Positions 32,335 through 42,555 of a stretch of 64,000 nt of DNA are shown here, in pieces. The DNA lies in contig NC_010407.1 of the NCBI RefSeq assembly GCF_000069225.1, forward strand, positions 2,170,001 through 2,234,000. Reading direction: 5' to 3'. The notes below the pieces were generated by a model, which saw nothing but the letters and a program-made list of their open reading frames with translations, was not told where the DNA came from and made no database searches. This stretch comes from Clavibacter sepedonicus. Its GTDB lineage: Bacteria > Actinomycetota > Actinomycetes > Actinomycetales > Microbacteriaceae. The stretch's first letter is position 1. Each line of letters opens with the position of its first letter. The translations under genes were made by a program, and so were the position numbers.

Positions 32335-33798
32335 ATGGAGATCTTCAGGTATTCCGGTCCCACCTTCAGCCCGTACGACGACGACCGGACCCACGCGCCC
32401 GTGCCGACGGACGACGGGCCGTGGGCGGCGCCTGTGGCCGACGGGCCGCTCGACGCGACCGTGCCTCTGCCGGGATCCAAGAGCCTGACGAACCGCGAGC
32501 TCGTCCTCTCCGCCCTCGCCGACTCCCCCTCGACGCTGCGCTCGCCGCTCCGGTCGCGCGACACCCGTCTCATGATCGAGGCGCTGCGGGCGCTCGGCAC
32601 CGTGATCGAGGAGGTCGACGGCGGGAGCGCCTTCGGCCCGGACCTGCGGATCACCCCCGCCGAGCTCGCGGGCGGCATCACCATCGAATGCGGCCTCGCC
32701 GGCACCGTGATGCGCTTCCTCCCTCCCGTGGCGGCACTCGCCCTCGGCCCCGTCTCCTTCGACGGCGACCCGAGTGCCCGCCGCCGCCCCATGTCCGGCA
32801 CGATCGAGGCGCTGCGGGCGCTCGGGGTCGACGTCAACGACGACGGGCGCCGCGCGCTGCCGTTCAGCCTCTACGGCACGGGCGAGGTGCCGGGCGGCGA
32901 GATCGCCATCGACGCGTCCGCCTCCAGCCAGTTCGTCTCCGGCCTGCTGCTCGCCGCGCCGCGGTTCGCCCAGGGGCTGCGGCTCCGGCACACGGGCGAG
33001 ACGCTGCCGAGCATGCCGCACATCGAGATGACGATCCGCACGCTCGCCGAGCGTGGCGTGGTCGTCGAGAGCCCGGAGCCCGGGGTCTGGATCGTGCCCC
33101 CGTCCCCCATCGCCGGCCGCGAGGTGCGCATCGAGCCCGACCTCTCCAACGCCGCCCCGTTCCTCTGCGCCGCGCTCGTCGCGGGAGGCCGCGTCGCGAT
33201 CCCCGGCTGGCCGGAGGAGACGACCCAGGTCGGCGCCGACCTCGCGCACCTGCTGCCGCGGTTCGGCGCGACCGTCACGCGCGAGGGCGGCGCGCTCGTC
33301 GTCGACGGCGGCCCGGGGCTCGCGGCGGGCGGGCGCATCACCGGCGTCGACCTCGACCTCAGCACGGGCGGCGAGCTCGCGCCCGCGCTGGTCGCGCTCG
33401 CGGCCCTCGCCGACGGGCCCAGCCGGATCACGGGCATCGGGCACCTGCGCGGGCACGAGACCGACCGCCTCGCGGCGCTGGCAGCGGAGATCACCGGGCT
33501 CGGCGGATCCGTCACCGAGCTCGAGGACGGCCTCGCGATCTCCCCCGCCCCGCTGCACGGCGGCCCGTGGCGCGCCTACGAGGACCACCGCATGGCGACC
33601 GCCGGCGCGATCGTCGGCCTGGCCGTCCCGGGCGTGGAGATCGACGACATCGGCACGACCGCGAAGACGCTGCCCGAGTTCCCGGAGCTGTGGCTCGGCC
33701 CGCTTCTCGGCCGCGCGCCGCGCGCCGCCGTCGACCCGCTCGCCCTCGGCGGCATCACCGGGCCGGGCGCGCCGGGCGGCCTCGGCGGGCTCCTGTGA
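32335..33798 (+). CDS. aroA: 3-phosphoshikimate 1-carboxyvinyltransferase (EPSP synthase)
   Basis: Shikimate-pathway enzyme joining PEP and shikimate 3-phosphate. The 487-residue protein has [20 protein letters not shown] at residues ~45-64, [43 protein letters not shown] and [15 protein letters not shown], so substrate-binding residues are intact. An N-terminal extension of ~40 residues precedes the fold. ATG 32335 lies 9 nt after TACTCT and has no clear ribosome site, so it may be nearly leaderless. It overlaps rsgA by GTGA. Confidence 0.95.
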   Translation: MEIFRYSGPTFSPYDDDRTHAPVPTDDGPWAAPVADGPLDATVPLPGSKSLTNRELVLSALADSPSTLRSPLRSRDTRLMIEALRALGTVIEEVDGGSAFGPDLRITPAELAGGITIECGLAGTVMRFLPPVAALALGPVSFDGDPSARRRPMSGTIEALRALGVDVNDDGRRALPFSLYGTGEVPGGEIAIDASASSQFVSGLLLAAPRFAQGLRLRHTGETLPSMPHIEMTIRTLAERGVVVESPEPGVWIVPPSPIAGREVRIEPDLSNAAPFLCAALVAGGRVAIPGWPEETTQVGADLAHLLPRFGATVTREGGALVVDGGPGLAAGGRITGVDLDLSTGGELAPALVALAALADGPSRITGIGHLRGHETDRLAALAAEITGLGGSVTELEDGLAISPAPLHGGPWRAYEDHRMATAGAIVGLAVPGVEIDDIGTTAKTLPEFPELWLGPLLGRAPRAAVDPLALGGITGPGAPGGLGGLL

Positions 33799-34859
33799 GC
33801 TGGCTCGCGGATCCGGAGGAGGACGACGGCGTCTGGGACGCCTACGACGAGTCCTCGGTGCGCGTGCGCCCGAACCCGAAGGGCAACAAGCCGCGCAGCA
33901 AGCAGCGGCCCGGGCACACGGACTCCGTCGAGGGCCGCGTCCTCACCGTCGACCGCGGCCGCTTCGGCGTGCTCGTGGGCGAGGACACCCCCGACGAGCA
34001 CACGCTCATCGCGACGCGCGCCCGGGAGCTCGGCAAGAAGGCCGTCGTCACGAACGACCGGGTCGACATCGTGGGCGACACCTCGGGCGACGAGGGCAGC
34101 CTGTCGCGCATCGTGCGCATCGCCCCGCGCCGGACGCTCCTGCGCCGCAGCGCCGACGACTCCGACGCCGTCGAGCGCGTGATCGTGGCGAACGCCGACC
34201 AGATGCTCATCGTCGTGGCCGCCGCCGAGCCCGAGCCCCGCGCGCGCCTCGTCGACCGCTACCTGGTGGCCGCGTTCGACGCGGGGATCCAGCCGATCCT
34301 CTGCATCACGAAGTCCGACGTCGCCGACCCCGCGACGTTCGCGGCCCACTTCCGCGTGCTCGACGTGCCGGTCGTCCTCAGCCGCTCCGACGACGTCCCG
34401 CTCGACGAGCTGCGTGCCCTGCTGGCCGACCGCACGACCGTCGCCGTCGGCCACTCGGGCGTCGGCAAGTCCACGCTCGTCAACGCGCTCGTCCCCGACG
34501 CCAAGCGCGCCACGGGCGTCGTCAACCAGGTCACCGGCCGCGGCCGGCACACGTCGAGCTCCACCGTCTCGATGCGCGTCGAGACGGGCGACGGCGGCCA
34601 CGGCTGGATCATCGACACCCCGGGCGTCCGCTCGTTCGGGCTCGGGCACGTGGATCCGGCGAACATCCTCCGGTCGTTCGCCAGCTACGCGCACCTGCCC
34701 GAGGGCGAGCCCCCGGGCGGCATCCCGCTGACCGAGGCGCACGACTGGGAGATCGTCGACCGGGTCGAGGCGGGCGAGCTGGGCGACGCCGGGCGCGAGC
34801 GGCTCCACTCGCTGCAGCACCTCGTCGCGAACCGGTCGGACGCGGGCAAGGCGGAGTGA
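33795..34859 (+). CDS. rsgA: Small-subunit ribosome biogenesis GTPase RsgA
   Basis: Circularly permuted GTPase acting in late 30S maturation. The 354-residue protein has an OB-fold region (about 45-100), then G4 (CITKSDV), G1 ([10 protein letters not shown]), G2-like [10 protein letters not shown] and G3 (DTPGVRSFG) in the permuted order. The C-terminal region that normally binds zinc through three cysteines and a histidine has no cysteine at all here. GTG start overlaps the aroA stop. A histidinol-phosphatase-like gene follows 36 nt later with its own promoter. Confidence 0.93.
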   Translation: MSWLADPEEDDGVWDAYDESSVRVRPNPKGNKPRSKQRPGHTDSVEGRVLTVDRGRFGVLVGEDTPDEHTLIATRARELGKKAVVTNDRVDIVGDTSGDEGSLSRIVRIAPRRTLLRRSADDSDAVERVIVANADQMLIVVAAAEPEPRARLVDRYLVAAFDAGIQPILCITKSDVADPATFAAHFRVLDVPVVLSRSDDVPLDELRALLADRTTVAVGHSGVGKSTLVNALVPDAKRATGVVNQVTGRGRHTSSSTVSMRVETGDGGHGWIIDTPGVRSFGLGHVDPANILRSFASYAHLPEGEPPGGIPLTEAHDWEIVDRVEAGELGDAGRERLHSLQHLVANRSDAGKAE

Positions 34860-34882
34860 CTGGCCGCGGCGGGCCCGATCGC

Positions 34883-34888
34883 TAGGCT
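34883..34888 (+). promoter_or_regulatory. -10 hexamer of predicted leaderless phosphatase transcript
   Basis: TAGGCT, 7 nt, then the GTG at 34896. Confidence 0.5.
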
Positions 34889-34895
34889 CGACCCC

Positions 34896-35708
34896 GTGGC
34901 CTCCGAACCCCTGCACTCCCTGTCGTCCGACCTGCGGCTCGCGAGGGAGCTGGCCGACATGGCCGACGCCATCTCGCTCGACCGCTTCCGCTCCGCCGAC
35001 CTCGCCATCGAGACGAAGGCCGACTCCAGCTGGGTCACCGACGCCGACACCTCGGTCGAGCGGGCGATCCGCGCGGGGATCGCCGATAGCCGTCCGCACG
35101 ACAGCGTGCTCGGCGAGGAGTACGGGACCTCCGGCTCGTCGTCGCGCCAGTGGATCATCGACCCCATCGACGGCACCTCGAACTACGCGCGCGGCGTGCC
35201 CGTCTGGGGCACCCTCATCGCGCTCGCCGTCGACGGCGTGCCCGTGGTCGGCGTCGTCAGCGCGCCCGCGCTCGGCCGTCGCTGGTGGGGCGCGACGGGC
35301 CTCGGCGCGTACGTCGACGACACGCTCGGCCAGGCGACGACCTCGCAGGAGCGGCGCATCCGCGTGTCCGACGTCGACCGGCTCGAGGACGCGTCCATGA
35401 GCGTCGCGGGCGTCCAGCGCTGGCGCGACGCCGACCGCCTCGACGAGCTGCTCGACCTCTCGGGGCGCGTGAAGCGCTCTCGCGACTTCGGCGACTTGTG
35501 GGCCTACATGCTGCTCGCCGAGGGACTCATCGACATCGCGGGCGAGCACGACCTGAAGCCGTACGACATGGCGGCGCTGATCCCCGTGATCGAGGAGGCG
35601 GGCGGCCGCTTCACGTCGATCGACGGCGACGCGGGGCCGTGGCACGGATCCGCGCTCGCCACCAACGGGCGCCTCCACGACGCCGTGCTGGCGGTCGTCG
35701 CGCGCTGA
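34896..35708 (+). CDS. hisN: Inositol monophosphatase-family phosphatase, histidinol-phosphatase-like
   Basis: 270-residue Mg/Li-sensitive phosphatase. Metal-binding motifs are GEEYG (about residue 74), WIIDPIDGTSNY (about 88-99) and KPYDMAALIPVIEEAGG near the C-terminus. In actinobacteria this subgroup dephosphorylates histidinol phosphate (HisN), and adjacency to aroA is common; the alternative is a general inositol-phosphatase role. GTG 34896 appears to be the first base of the message. Confidence 0.85.
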   Translation: MASEPLHSLSSDLRLARELADMADAISLDRFRSADLAIETKADSSWVTDADTSVERAIRAGIADSRPHDSVLGEEYGTSGSSSRQWIIDPIDGTSNYARGVPVWGTLIALAVDGVPVVGVVSAPALGRRWWGATGLGAYVDDTLGQATTSQERRIRVSDVDRLEDASMSVAGVQRWRDADRLDELLDLSGRVKRSRDFGDLWAYMLLAEGLIDIAGEHDLKPYDMAALIPVIEEAGGRFTSIDGDAGPWHGSALATNGRLHDAVLAVVAR

Positions 35709-35739
35709 GCCCGCCCCCGCCGCGCTCCGTGCCGCCCGC

Positions 35740-37230
35740 TCAGGCGGTCGCAGCGCGCTGCCGGCGGCGGCGGCGCTGGCCGAGGTCGACGAGGCCGAGC
35801 GCGAGGGCCACGGCGACCAGCGCGATGGTCACGAGGAAGCCGTTGCGGAACCCGTCGTGGTACACCGCGAGGCTCGCGTCGCCGCCGCCCGCGGCCTCCG
35901 CGTAGAGCGTGCTGAAGAAGGTCGCCGACGCGGCCGCGACGCCCACGGCGGTGCCGACGCGCTGGCCGACCTGCGCCATGGATCCGGCGACGCCGCCCTC
36001 CGTGACGGGGATCTCGGCGAGCGTGAGCGTCTGGTTCGGCGAGATCACGAAACCCGCTCCGACGCCCGCGACGAGCATGGCGGCTGCCATCGCCCACGGC
36101 GTCACCTCCTGCGGCGTCAGCACGGCGGCGAGGAGCAGCAGCGTGATGCCCACCGCGACGATCGCGAGCCCGATCACGACCAGCTGCCGGCCGAGCCGCG
36201 AGACGAGGCGCCCGCCGATCCACGCGGTGACGGCCGACGAGAGCGCGAATGGGATGCTGACCATGCCCGCGAAGACCGGCGCGAGCCCGAGCCCCTGCTG
36301 CAGGTACAGCGTCGTGAGAAGGAACACCGCGGGGATGGCGGCGAAGTACGCGGTGGCGATGAGGATCCCGTTGCGGTACGAGGAGAGCGTGAAGAGCACG
36401 AAGTGGACCACGGGCGACCTGCCCGACCGCTCGTAGCGCCGCTCCCACGCGACGAAGAGCGCTGCGGCGACGACGGCCCCGGCGAGCCAGATCCACCGGA
36501 GCGGGTCGTCGTCGGGCCCGCCGGTGGTCAGGACGAACGGCAGCATGAGCGAGAACGTCGCGATCGCGAGGAGCACGACGCCGACGGGGTCGAGGCCCGT
36601 CTTCGCCTGCGGCCGCGCCTGCGTGCGCGGCAGCAGCTTGAGCGCGAAGGCGATGGCGACGATGCCGAGGGGGATGTTCATCCAGAACAGCAGGCGCCAG
36701 CCGTCCTCGGGGCCGCCGAGCTGGATCAGCAGGCCGCCGAGCGTCGGGCCGAACGCCGTGGAGATGCCGACGACGGCGCCGAACAGGCCGAAGGCGCGCG
36801 CCCGCTCCTCGCCCTAGAAGAGCTGCTGGATGAGGCCGAGCACCTGCGGCATCTGGATCCCGGCGGCGACGCCCTGCAGGATCCGCGCGATCACGAGGGT
36901 CTTCACGTCGGGCGCGATCGCGCAGAGGAGGCTCGCGATCGTGAAGGAGCTGAGGCCGACGACGAACATGAGCCGGCGGCTCCGGATGTCGCCGAGGCGA
37001 CCCGCCGGCACGAGCGCGAGGCCGAACGCGAGCGCGTAGCCGGCGACGATGAGCTGCAGGTCGGTGGATCCTGCGCCGAGCGACTCCTCGATCGACGGCA
37101 GGCCGACGTTCACCTTGGAGAGGTCGAGGATGGTGAGGGCGGCGACGCCGACGCAGACCCAGAAGGCCTGCCAGCGGGTGCGCTCCTGGTCGTCGGTCGG
37201 GGTCGTGCCCGCTGTGGTGCGTCCGGTCAT
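35740..37230 (-). pseudogene. DHA2-type MFS drug exporter broken by a nonsense codon
   Basis: A 496-codon EmrB/QacA-like gene is interrupted at codon 139 (36814-36816) by TAG. The frame continues unchanged on both sides: upstream LIVAGYALAFGLALVPAGRLGD and ARILQGVAAGIQMPQ, downstream GEERARAFGLFGAVVGIST and twelve or more further hydrophobic segments. A single C-to-T change from CAG (Gln) explains it. The 3' part could restart at MNIPLGIVAIAF (36681) but would lack the first helices. Exporter function is presumably lost. Confidence 0.88.
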
Positions 37231-37337
37231 GAGGTATCGAATCCCATACACGGGCTATGTATTCCCGCTCCCGCGAGCGCGGGCGACCTGCCCCGACCAG
37301 ACTGCTCCTCATACGAGGGAATCGTCCCGCGTGTCCC

Positions 37338-37343
37338 TATGCT
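37338..37343 (+). promoter_or_regulatory. Putative -10 of the ABC importer operon
   Basis: TATGCT in the 239-bp gap between the divergent MFS pseudogene and the binding-protein gene; predicted leader about 120 nt. No riboswitch or operator was recognised in this gap. Confidence 0.3.
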
Positions 37344-37469
37344 GAACAACGAGCCAACAGCGACCGCCGGGCCGGGCGGCCGAGGGCCCCGCTCATATGG
37401 TGGGGACTTCGTGCCGGTCCGGCGCGACCGCCCGCGAGCACACCGACGTGCTCCCTCCGAGAGGACACC

Positions 37470-38552
37470 ATGCAGAACCGCGCCCGCCGTCTCACCGTCT
37501 CGCTCGCCGCCGTGGTCGCGGCCGGGCTCGCGCTCTCCGGGTGCGGATCGTCCGCCGACTCCGGCACCGCGGATCCCGCCGTCTCCCCCGCGACCGGCGA
37601 CACCCTGATCGTCTACACGAACTCCAACGGCGACGGCCGCGGCGACTGGGTCACGGCGGAGGCGGCGAAGGCCGGCTTCGACATCCAGATCGTGGGCCTC
37701 GGCGGCGCCGACCTCGCGAACCGCATCGTGGCGGAGAAGAACAACCCCGTCGGGGACGTGGTGTTCGGCCTGAACAACATGTACTTCGAGAACCTCAAGG
37801 CCGAGGACGCGATCACCGCCTACACGCCCGCGTGGTCGGGCGAGGTCGACCAGGCCGCGGGCGACCCCGAGGACGGGACCTACTGGCCCCTGGTGGAGCA
37901 GGCCATCGTCACGGTGCACGACAGCAAGCAGACCTCGGGCGGCGACGTGCCGAAGGACGTCACCGACCTCTACTCGTCTAAGTACAAGGGGAAGTACGAG
38001 GTGAACACGCGCCTGGGCGAGGCGACCCCGCAGCTCATCCTCGCGGGCCTCCTCGCGCCGTACGAGGACCCGGACGGCGACCTCGGCATCAGCGACGCCG
38101 GCTGGGAGGTCGTGAAGGACTACTTCGCGAACGGATCCCCCGCGGTCGAGGGCACGGACCTCTACGCCCGCCTCTCCCGCGGCGAGGTCGCGTTCGGCAC
38201 CCTCGCGTCGAGCGGCATCGCGGCGCGCGACGCGCAGTACGGCACCACCACCGAGGTCGTCCCCGCCAAGGCCGGCGTCCCGTTCGTCACCGAGCAGATC
38301 GCCGAGATCGCCGGCACGAGGAAGGAGGAGCGCGCCCGCGCGTTCATCGACTGGTTCGGCAGCGCCGACGTCCAGGGTGCGTTCGCGGAGGAGTTCTCGA
38401 GCTACCCCGTCAACACGACCGCGCGCGAGACGGCGCTGCCCGCCGTGAAGGAGCTCATCGAGTCGCTCGACAAGCAGGACGTCGACTACGGCTTCGTGCG
38501 CGAGCACATCGCCGACTGGGTCGAGAAGACCGAGCTGGAGTACCTGCCCTGA
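37470..38552 (+). CDS. ABC transporter substrate-binding lipoprotein (iron/thiamine/phosphonate type)
   Basis: 360-residue extracellular solute-binding protein. A lipoprotein signal ends in LALSGC with the lipid-anchored Cys25. The mature part belongs to the FbpA/TbpA/AEP-binding cluster: DTLIVYTNSNGDG, VGDVVFGLNN, ATPQLILAGLL, RLSRGEVAFGTL and a C-terminal FSSYPVN. ATG 37470 follows GAGAGGA. The ATPase gene overlaps its stop by one base (TGATG). The ligand cannot be chosen among ferric iron, thiamine or 2-aminoethylphosphonate. Confidence 0.88.
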   Translation: MQNRARRLTVSLAAVVAAGLALSGCGSSADSGTADPAVSPATGDTLIVYTNSNGDGRGDWVTAEAAKAGFDIQIVGLGGADLANRIVAEKNNPVGDVVFGLNNMYFENLKAEDAITAYTPAWSGEVDQAAGDPEDGTYWPLVEQAIVTVHDSKQTSGGDVPKDVTDLYSSKYKGKYEVNTRLGEATPQLILAGLLAPYEDPDGDLGISDAGWEVVKDYFANGSPAVEGTDLYARLSRGEVAFGTLASSGIAARDAQYGTTTEVVPAKAGVPFVTEQIAEIAGTRKEERARAFIDWFGSADVQGAFAEEFSSYPVNTTARETALPAVKELIESLDKQDVDYGFVREHIADWVEKTELEYLP

Positions 38553-39580
38553 TGATCCGCTTCGACGACGTCGAGGTGCGCTTCGGCGACCAGGTGGCGA
38601 TCCCCGGGCTCGACCTCGAGATCCACGAGGGCGAGTTCTTCACCCTCCTCGGGCCGTCCGGCTGCGGGAAGACGACGGCGCTGCGGACGCTCGCCGGCTT
38701 CGTGGACCCGAGCCGCGGCGAGATCGTGATCGACGGCCAGGTCGCCACGCGACTGCCGAGCGAGAAGCGCCGCGTCGGCATGGTCTTCCAGAACTACGCG
38801 CTCTTCCCCAGCATGTCGGTGCGGCAGAACATCGCCTTCGGCCTGACGGTGCGGAAGGCCGGCAAGGCGGAGACCGACCGGCTCGTCCGCGCCATGGCCG
38901 ACCAGGTCGAGCTGAGCGCGGCCCAGCTCGACAAGAACGTGGCCGAGCTTTCGGGCGGACAGCAGCAGCGTGTGGCGATCGCGCGGGCGCTCGTGCTGGA
39001 GCCGCGGATCCTGCTGCTCGACGAGCCGCTCTCGAACCTCGACGCCAAGCTCCGCGTGCAGCTGCGCGAGCAGCTGAAGGGCCTCCAGTCGCGCCTCGGC
39101 ATCACCACGGTGTACGTGACGCACGACCAGGAGGAGGCGCTCACGATGAGCGACCGCATCGCCGTCTTCGACGCCGGGCGGATCGAGCAGGTCGGCACTC
39201 CGGAGGACATCTACGACCGCTCGGCCACCGAGTTCGTGGCCACCTTCGTCGGCGCGATCAACGCGCTCGGCCCCGCGACGGTGGCGCGCCTCCGCGACGC
39301 CGGGGCGACGGACCTCGACGCCTCGGGCCGCGCCTACGTGCGGCTCGAGCGCGTGTCGGTGGATCCGCGCGGGGCAGCCCCCGCGGACGCCCGACGCGCG
39401 CGCATCGACGGCGTGGTCGCGGAGCGTACGTACCACGGCTCCTCCAGCACCTACCGGGTCGACCTCGGGGACGACGCCGTGACCGCCTTGGTCACCGAGA
39501 CCGGCACACCGCCGCTCGCGCCCGGCACAGAGGTCGTCGTGGGCATCGACCCGGCCGCGATCCTGCAGTACCGGTCGTAG
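38552..39580 (+). CDS. ABC transporter ATP-binding protein (FbpC/PotA-like)
   Basis: 342-residue importer ATPase with Walker A GPSGCGKTT, Q-loop VFQNYALFPSM, signature LSGGQQQR, Walker B ILLLDEPLSNLD and H-loop VTHDQ. The last ~90 residues form a TOBE-type regulatory domain (RAYVRLERVSV; VVVGIDPAAI). It follows the binding protein with a 1-nt overlap, and the permease frame begins 2 nt after its stop. It is intact, although its permease partner is broken. Confidence 0.93.
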   Translation: MIRFDDVEVRFGDQVAIPGLDLEIHEGEFFTLLGPSGCGKTTALRTLAGFVDPSRGEIVIDGQVATRLPSEKRRVGMVFQNYALFPSMSVRQNIAFGLTVRKAGKAETDRLVRAMADQVELSAAQLDKNVAELSGGQQQRVAIARALVLEPRILLLDEPLSNLDAKLRVQLREQLKGLQSRLGITTVYVTHDQEEALTMSDRIAVFDAGRIEQVGTPEDIYDRSATEFVATFVGAINALGPATVARLRDAGATDLDASGRAYVRLERVSVDPRGAAPADARRARIDGVVAERTYHGSSSTYRVDLGDDAVTALVTETGTPPLAPGTEVVVGIDPAAILQYRS

Positions 39581-39582
39581 CC

Positions 39583-41394
39583 GTGCGCACCCCGGTCCGC
39601 GCCCTGCTGCGCTCTCCCCTCGGCGTCGTGGTGCTCATCGCCGCGCTCTGGTTCGTCGTCACGTTCCTGGTGTTCCCGAACGCGAACCTGCTCGTCACGA
39701 CCTTCTTCCCCGACGGCGCCTTCAGCGGCCGCGCGCTCGAGAAGCTCCTGAGCTCCGACCGGGCCATGCGCAGCGTCGGCAACAGCCTGCTGTCGCGGTC
39801 ACCCTCGCGATCACGGTCAACGTGGTGGGCATCTTCATCGTTCTGGTGACCGAGTACTTCGTGGTCCGCGGATCCCGCGTGCTCTGGCTCGGCTACGCCA
39901 CGACGCTCATCTACGGCGGCATCGTGCTGGCGGCCGGCTACAACTTCATCTACGGCCGCTACGGGTCCGTCACCGCGCTCGCGCAGCGGGCGTTCCCCGA
40001 CCTCGACCCCGACTGGTTCTCCGGCTACTTCGCGGTCGTCATCGTGATGACCTTCGCCACCACCACGAACCACATGCTCTTCCTCCGCTCGTCGCTCGCG
40101 GCGATCGACCACCAGACCATCGAGGCTGCCCGGAGCATGGGCGCGGGCACCGGCCGCATCCTCTTCCGCATCGTGCTGCCGGCCCTGCGGCCCATGATCT
40201 TCGCGGTCACCGTGCTCACGTTCCTCACCGGCCTCGGAGCGCTCACCGCCCCCCCTGGTGCTCGGCGGCACGGGCTTCCAGACGGTCGCCCCGATGATCG
40301 TGACGTTCTCCAAGAGCACGAGCTCCCGCGACCTCGCGGCGCTGCTCGCGATCGTGCTGGGCGTCGCCACCATCGTGCTGCTGGCGATCATGAACCGCGT
40401 CGAGAAGTCGGGCGTGTACTTCTCGGTCGCCAAGGTCGCGACGCCGCTGCAGAAGCAGCGCATCCGGAACCCGATCGTCAACGGCGTCGTGCACGTCGTC
40501 GCGTACGCGCTGTTCGTGGTCTACGCGCTGCCGGTGATCCTCATCGTGCTGTTCTCGTTCCTCGACTCGAAGAGCGTGCAGACGGGCACCATCACGCTCG
40601 AGTCGTTCACCCTGCGCAACTACACGACCGTGCTCGGCTCCCCCGACGTGCTGCGCCCCTTCATCGTGAGCCTCGTCTACAGCGCGCTGGCCGCCGTGAT
40701 CGTCGTGGCCGGCCTGCTCTTCGTCGCGCGCATGATCCAGCGCAACCGCAACTGGGTCACCGCAACGCTCGAGTACCTGCTGCACATTCCGTGGATCCTC
40801 CCCACGATCCTCATCGCGCTCGCGCTCCTGCAGACCTTCGACCGGCCGCAGCCGCTCATCGGCGGGCAGGTGCTCACGGGCACGACGTGGCTGCTGCTCG
40901 TGGCTTACATCATCGTGAAGGTGCCGTTCACGCTGCGCCTGCTGAAGGCGGCGTTCGCGAGCGTGCCGCAGTCGCTCGAGGACGCGGCGCGGATCCTGGG
41001 AGCGAAGTCGCTCACGACGTTCCGGCGCGTGCTGGTGCCGCTCGTGATCCCGACGGTCGCCGCCATCACGGCGCTCAACTTCAACAGCCTGCTCGACGAC
41101 TACGACGCCGCGGTGTTCCTCTACCAGCCGCTGTACGAGCCCCTCGGCATCGCCATCAAGGCGAGCACCGAGGGCGAGGCGAACCTCGACTCCATGAGCA
41201 TCACGTTCGTCTACACGGTGCTGCTCATGATCATCATGGGGCTGACGATGTACCTCGTGTACGGGCGGTCGGGCGGGCGCACGCGCCGCCAGGGGCGGAC
41301 GGGCTCGCCCGCGGTGGAGACCACCGCGCCGGCGCTCGCCACGAGCGACCCGGGAGCGCCCGCGCCGGCGGCACCCCGGACACCCGTGGGCTGA
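39583..41394 (+). pseudogene. Double-length ABC importer permease (FbpB-like) with two frameshifts
   Basis: A 604-codon permease is spread over three segments. Frame 1 from GTG 39583 covers LIALW... and ends in RAMRSVGNSLLS. Near 39794-39797 one G is missing (TCGCGGTC for expected TCGGCGGTC), moving VTLAITVNVVGIFIV to another frame, which runs through RSSLAAIDHQTIEAARSMGA (the EAA loop) to GLGALTAP. At 40249-40255 a run of seven C has one extra base, returning to frame 1 for LVLGGTGFQTV to the end at 41394, including the second EAA loop SLEDAARILGAKS. The two shifts cancel in net frame but leave a stop at 39847-39849, so no full permease is made. Confidence 0.88.
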
Positions 41395-41414
41395 TCCGCC
41401 TCCACGCAGACGAA

Positions 41415-41440
41415 AGGCCCCGTCCGGGTGGATGGGGCCT
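41415..41440. terminator. Hairpin between the ABC operon and ssrA
   Basis: AGGCCCC pairs with GGGGCCT with an additional TCC/GGA inside. It lies past the permease stop on one side and past the tmRNA 3' end on the other, so it can serve both. Confidence 0.6.
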
Positions 41441-41494
41441 CGCGTCTCGCCGGACGGATCCGGACCCTCGACGAGCGTGGAGCATGCGACGCGA

Positions 41495-41870
41495 TGGTGG
41501 AGATGCGGGGAATCGAACCCCGGTCCACTGCTGTAATCCTGCGCCTTCTACGGGTGTATCCAGGAAAGGCGTCCTGCTCGGCCCCGGAACTTGCTCCTGG
41601 CATCTGATCCGACGGGCCCAGCCTCAGTTCGAGTCCCGCGCGGCCCTGAGGCACGACCGCGCAGCGAGCTCCCTTTTCTGACGCCGACTTACCGGATAGA
41701 GAGCATCACCGGGTCGACGGTCCTGTTAGTGCGCTCGCTTAGGCAGCGAGAACAAAGGACGACTGCTTGTTATTGGCAGTTGTATTTTGCAGAGAGCGTT
41801 TACGAGATAGCCCTGCATCCTCGACCCGCTTCTCGCAGTCATTCAGGCAATGTCGAAACCGATCATCCCC
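41495..41870 (-). ncRNA. ssrA: Transfer-messenger RNA (tmRNA)
   Basis: Rescues stalled ribosomes with SmpB. The mature 5' end GGGGATGATCGGTTTCGACA (41870 down) pairs as an acceptor stem with the 3' end CATCTCCACCA (to 41495), and the T-arm GGTTCGATTCC is present. The internal message at 41739-41777 encodes ANNKQSSFVLAA then TAA; the terminal LAA is the degradation signal recognised by ClpXP-type proteases. Length is 376 nt. It lies downstream of smpB on the same strand. Confidence 0.96.
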
Positions 41871-41908
41871 ATGAACGGCCCAGCGCCTCGAGAGGCACCC
41901 GAGCCGGG

Positions 41909-41937
41909 TCGCATGTTCCACGCTGTCGAGTTGTCAA
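41909..41937 (-). promoter_or_regulatory. Putative ssrA promoter
   Basis: Minus-strand TTGACA (41937-41932) is a perfect -35; a weak -10 (ATGCGA, 17-nt spacing) follows. The start would be ~33 nt before the mature tmRNA 5' end, leaving a leader for RNase P to remove. Confidence 0.35.
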
Positions 41938-42012
41938 TCGCCGATCGCGTCCTGCGCGACCAGCCCTCCATGTTACCCGACCGATGCCGGTCGCACCACC
42001 GTGGAAAGGGGG

Positions 42013-42489
42013 CTACTCGCCGAGGCGGCGGTGCGACGACATCGCCCGGTCCGCCTCGCGCTTGTCCTGACGCTCGCGCAGCGTCTGGCGCTTGTCGTAC
42101 TCCTTCTTGCCCTTCGCGATGGCGAGCTCGACCTTGGCGCGGCCGTCCACGAAGTAGAGCTGCAAGGGGACGACCGTGTAGCCGCCCTCCTTCACCTTGG
42201 AGTGGATCTTGAGGATCTGCTCCTTGTGCAGGAGGAGCTTCCGCTTGCGGCGCACCGGGTGGTTGTTCCAGGTGCCCTGGTTGTACTCGGGGATGTGCAC
42301 CGCGTCGAGCCACGCCTCGCCCGCGTCGACGAACGCGTAGCCGTCGACGAGCGAGGCCCGCCCCTGCCGGAGCGACTTCACCTCGGTGCCCGTGAGCACG
42401 AGGCCGGCCTCGTAGGTCGACTCGATGGTGTAGTCGTGGCGCGCCTTGCGGTTGGTCGCCACCACCTTCTCGCCACGTTCCCTGGGCAC
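42013..42489 (-). CDS. smpB: SsrA-binding protein SmpB
   Basis: 158-residue tmRNA partner that places tmRNA in the ribosomal A site. Family marks: [53 protein letters not shown] and a basic C-terminal tail ([19 protein letters not shown]). GTG 42489 is preceded by GAGGAG at good distance; a longer frame to 42540 lacks one. It follows ftsX by 66 nt, with ssrA downstream. Confidence 0.96.
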   Translation of the reverse strand: MPRERGEKVVATNRKARHDYTIESTYEAGLVLTGTEVKSLRQGRASLVDGYAFVDAGEAWLDAVHIPEYNQGTWNNHPVRRKRKLLLHKEQILKIHSKVKEGGYTVVPLQLYFVDGRAKVELAIAKGKKEYDKRQTLRERQDKREADRAMSSHRRLGE

Positions 42490-42555
42490 GGTGGACTCCT
42501 CGATGGTTCGGGTGGACGCGCCCGGATCCGGGCAGCCCATCAGCCTACCGGAGGA

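Noticed and set aside
41591..42070. Plus-strand frame across the tmRNA region
   Set aside because: Overlaps the tmRNA and smpB end; no motif or ribosome site.
42518..42535. Palindrome GCCCGGATCCGGGC between ftsX and smpB
   Set aside because: Only a 5-bp stem with 4-nt loop if folded, no U-run; could be chance in this GC content.
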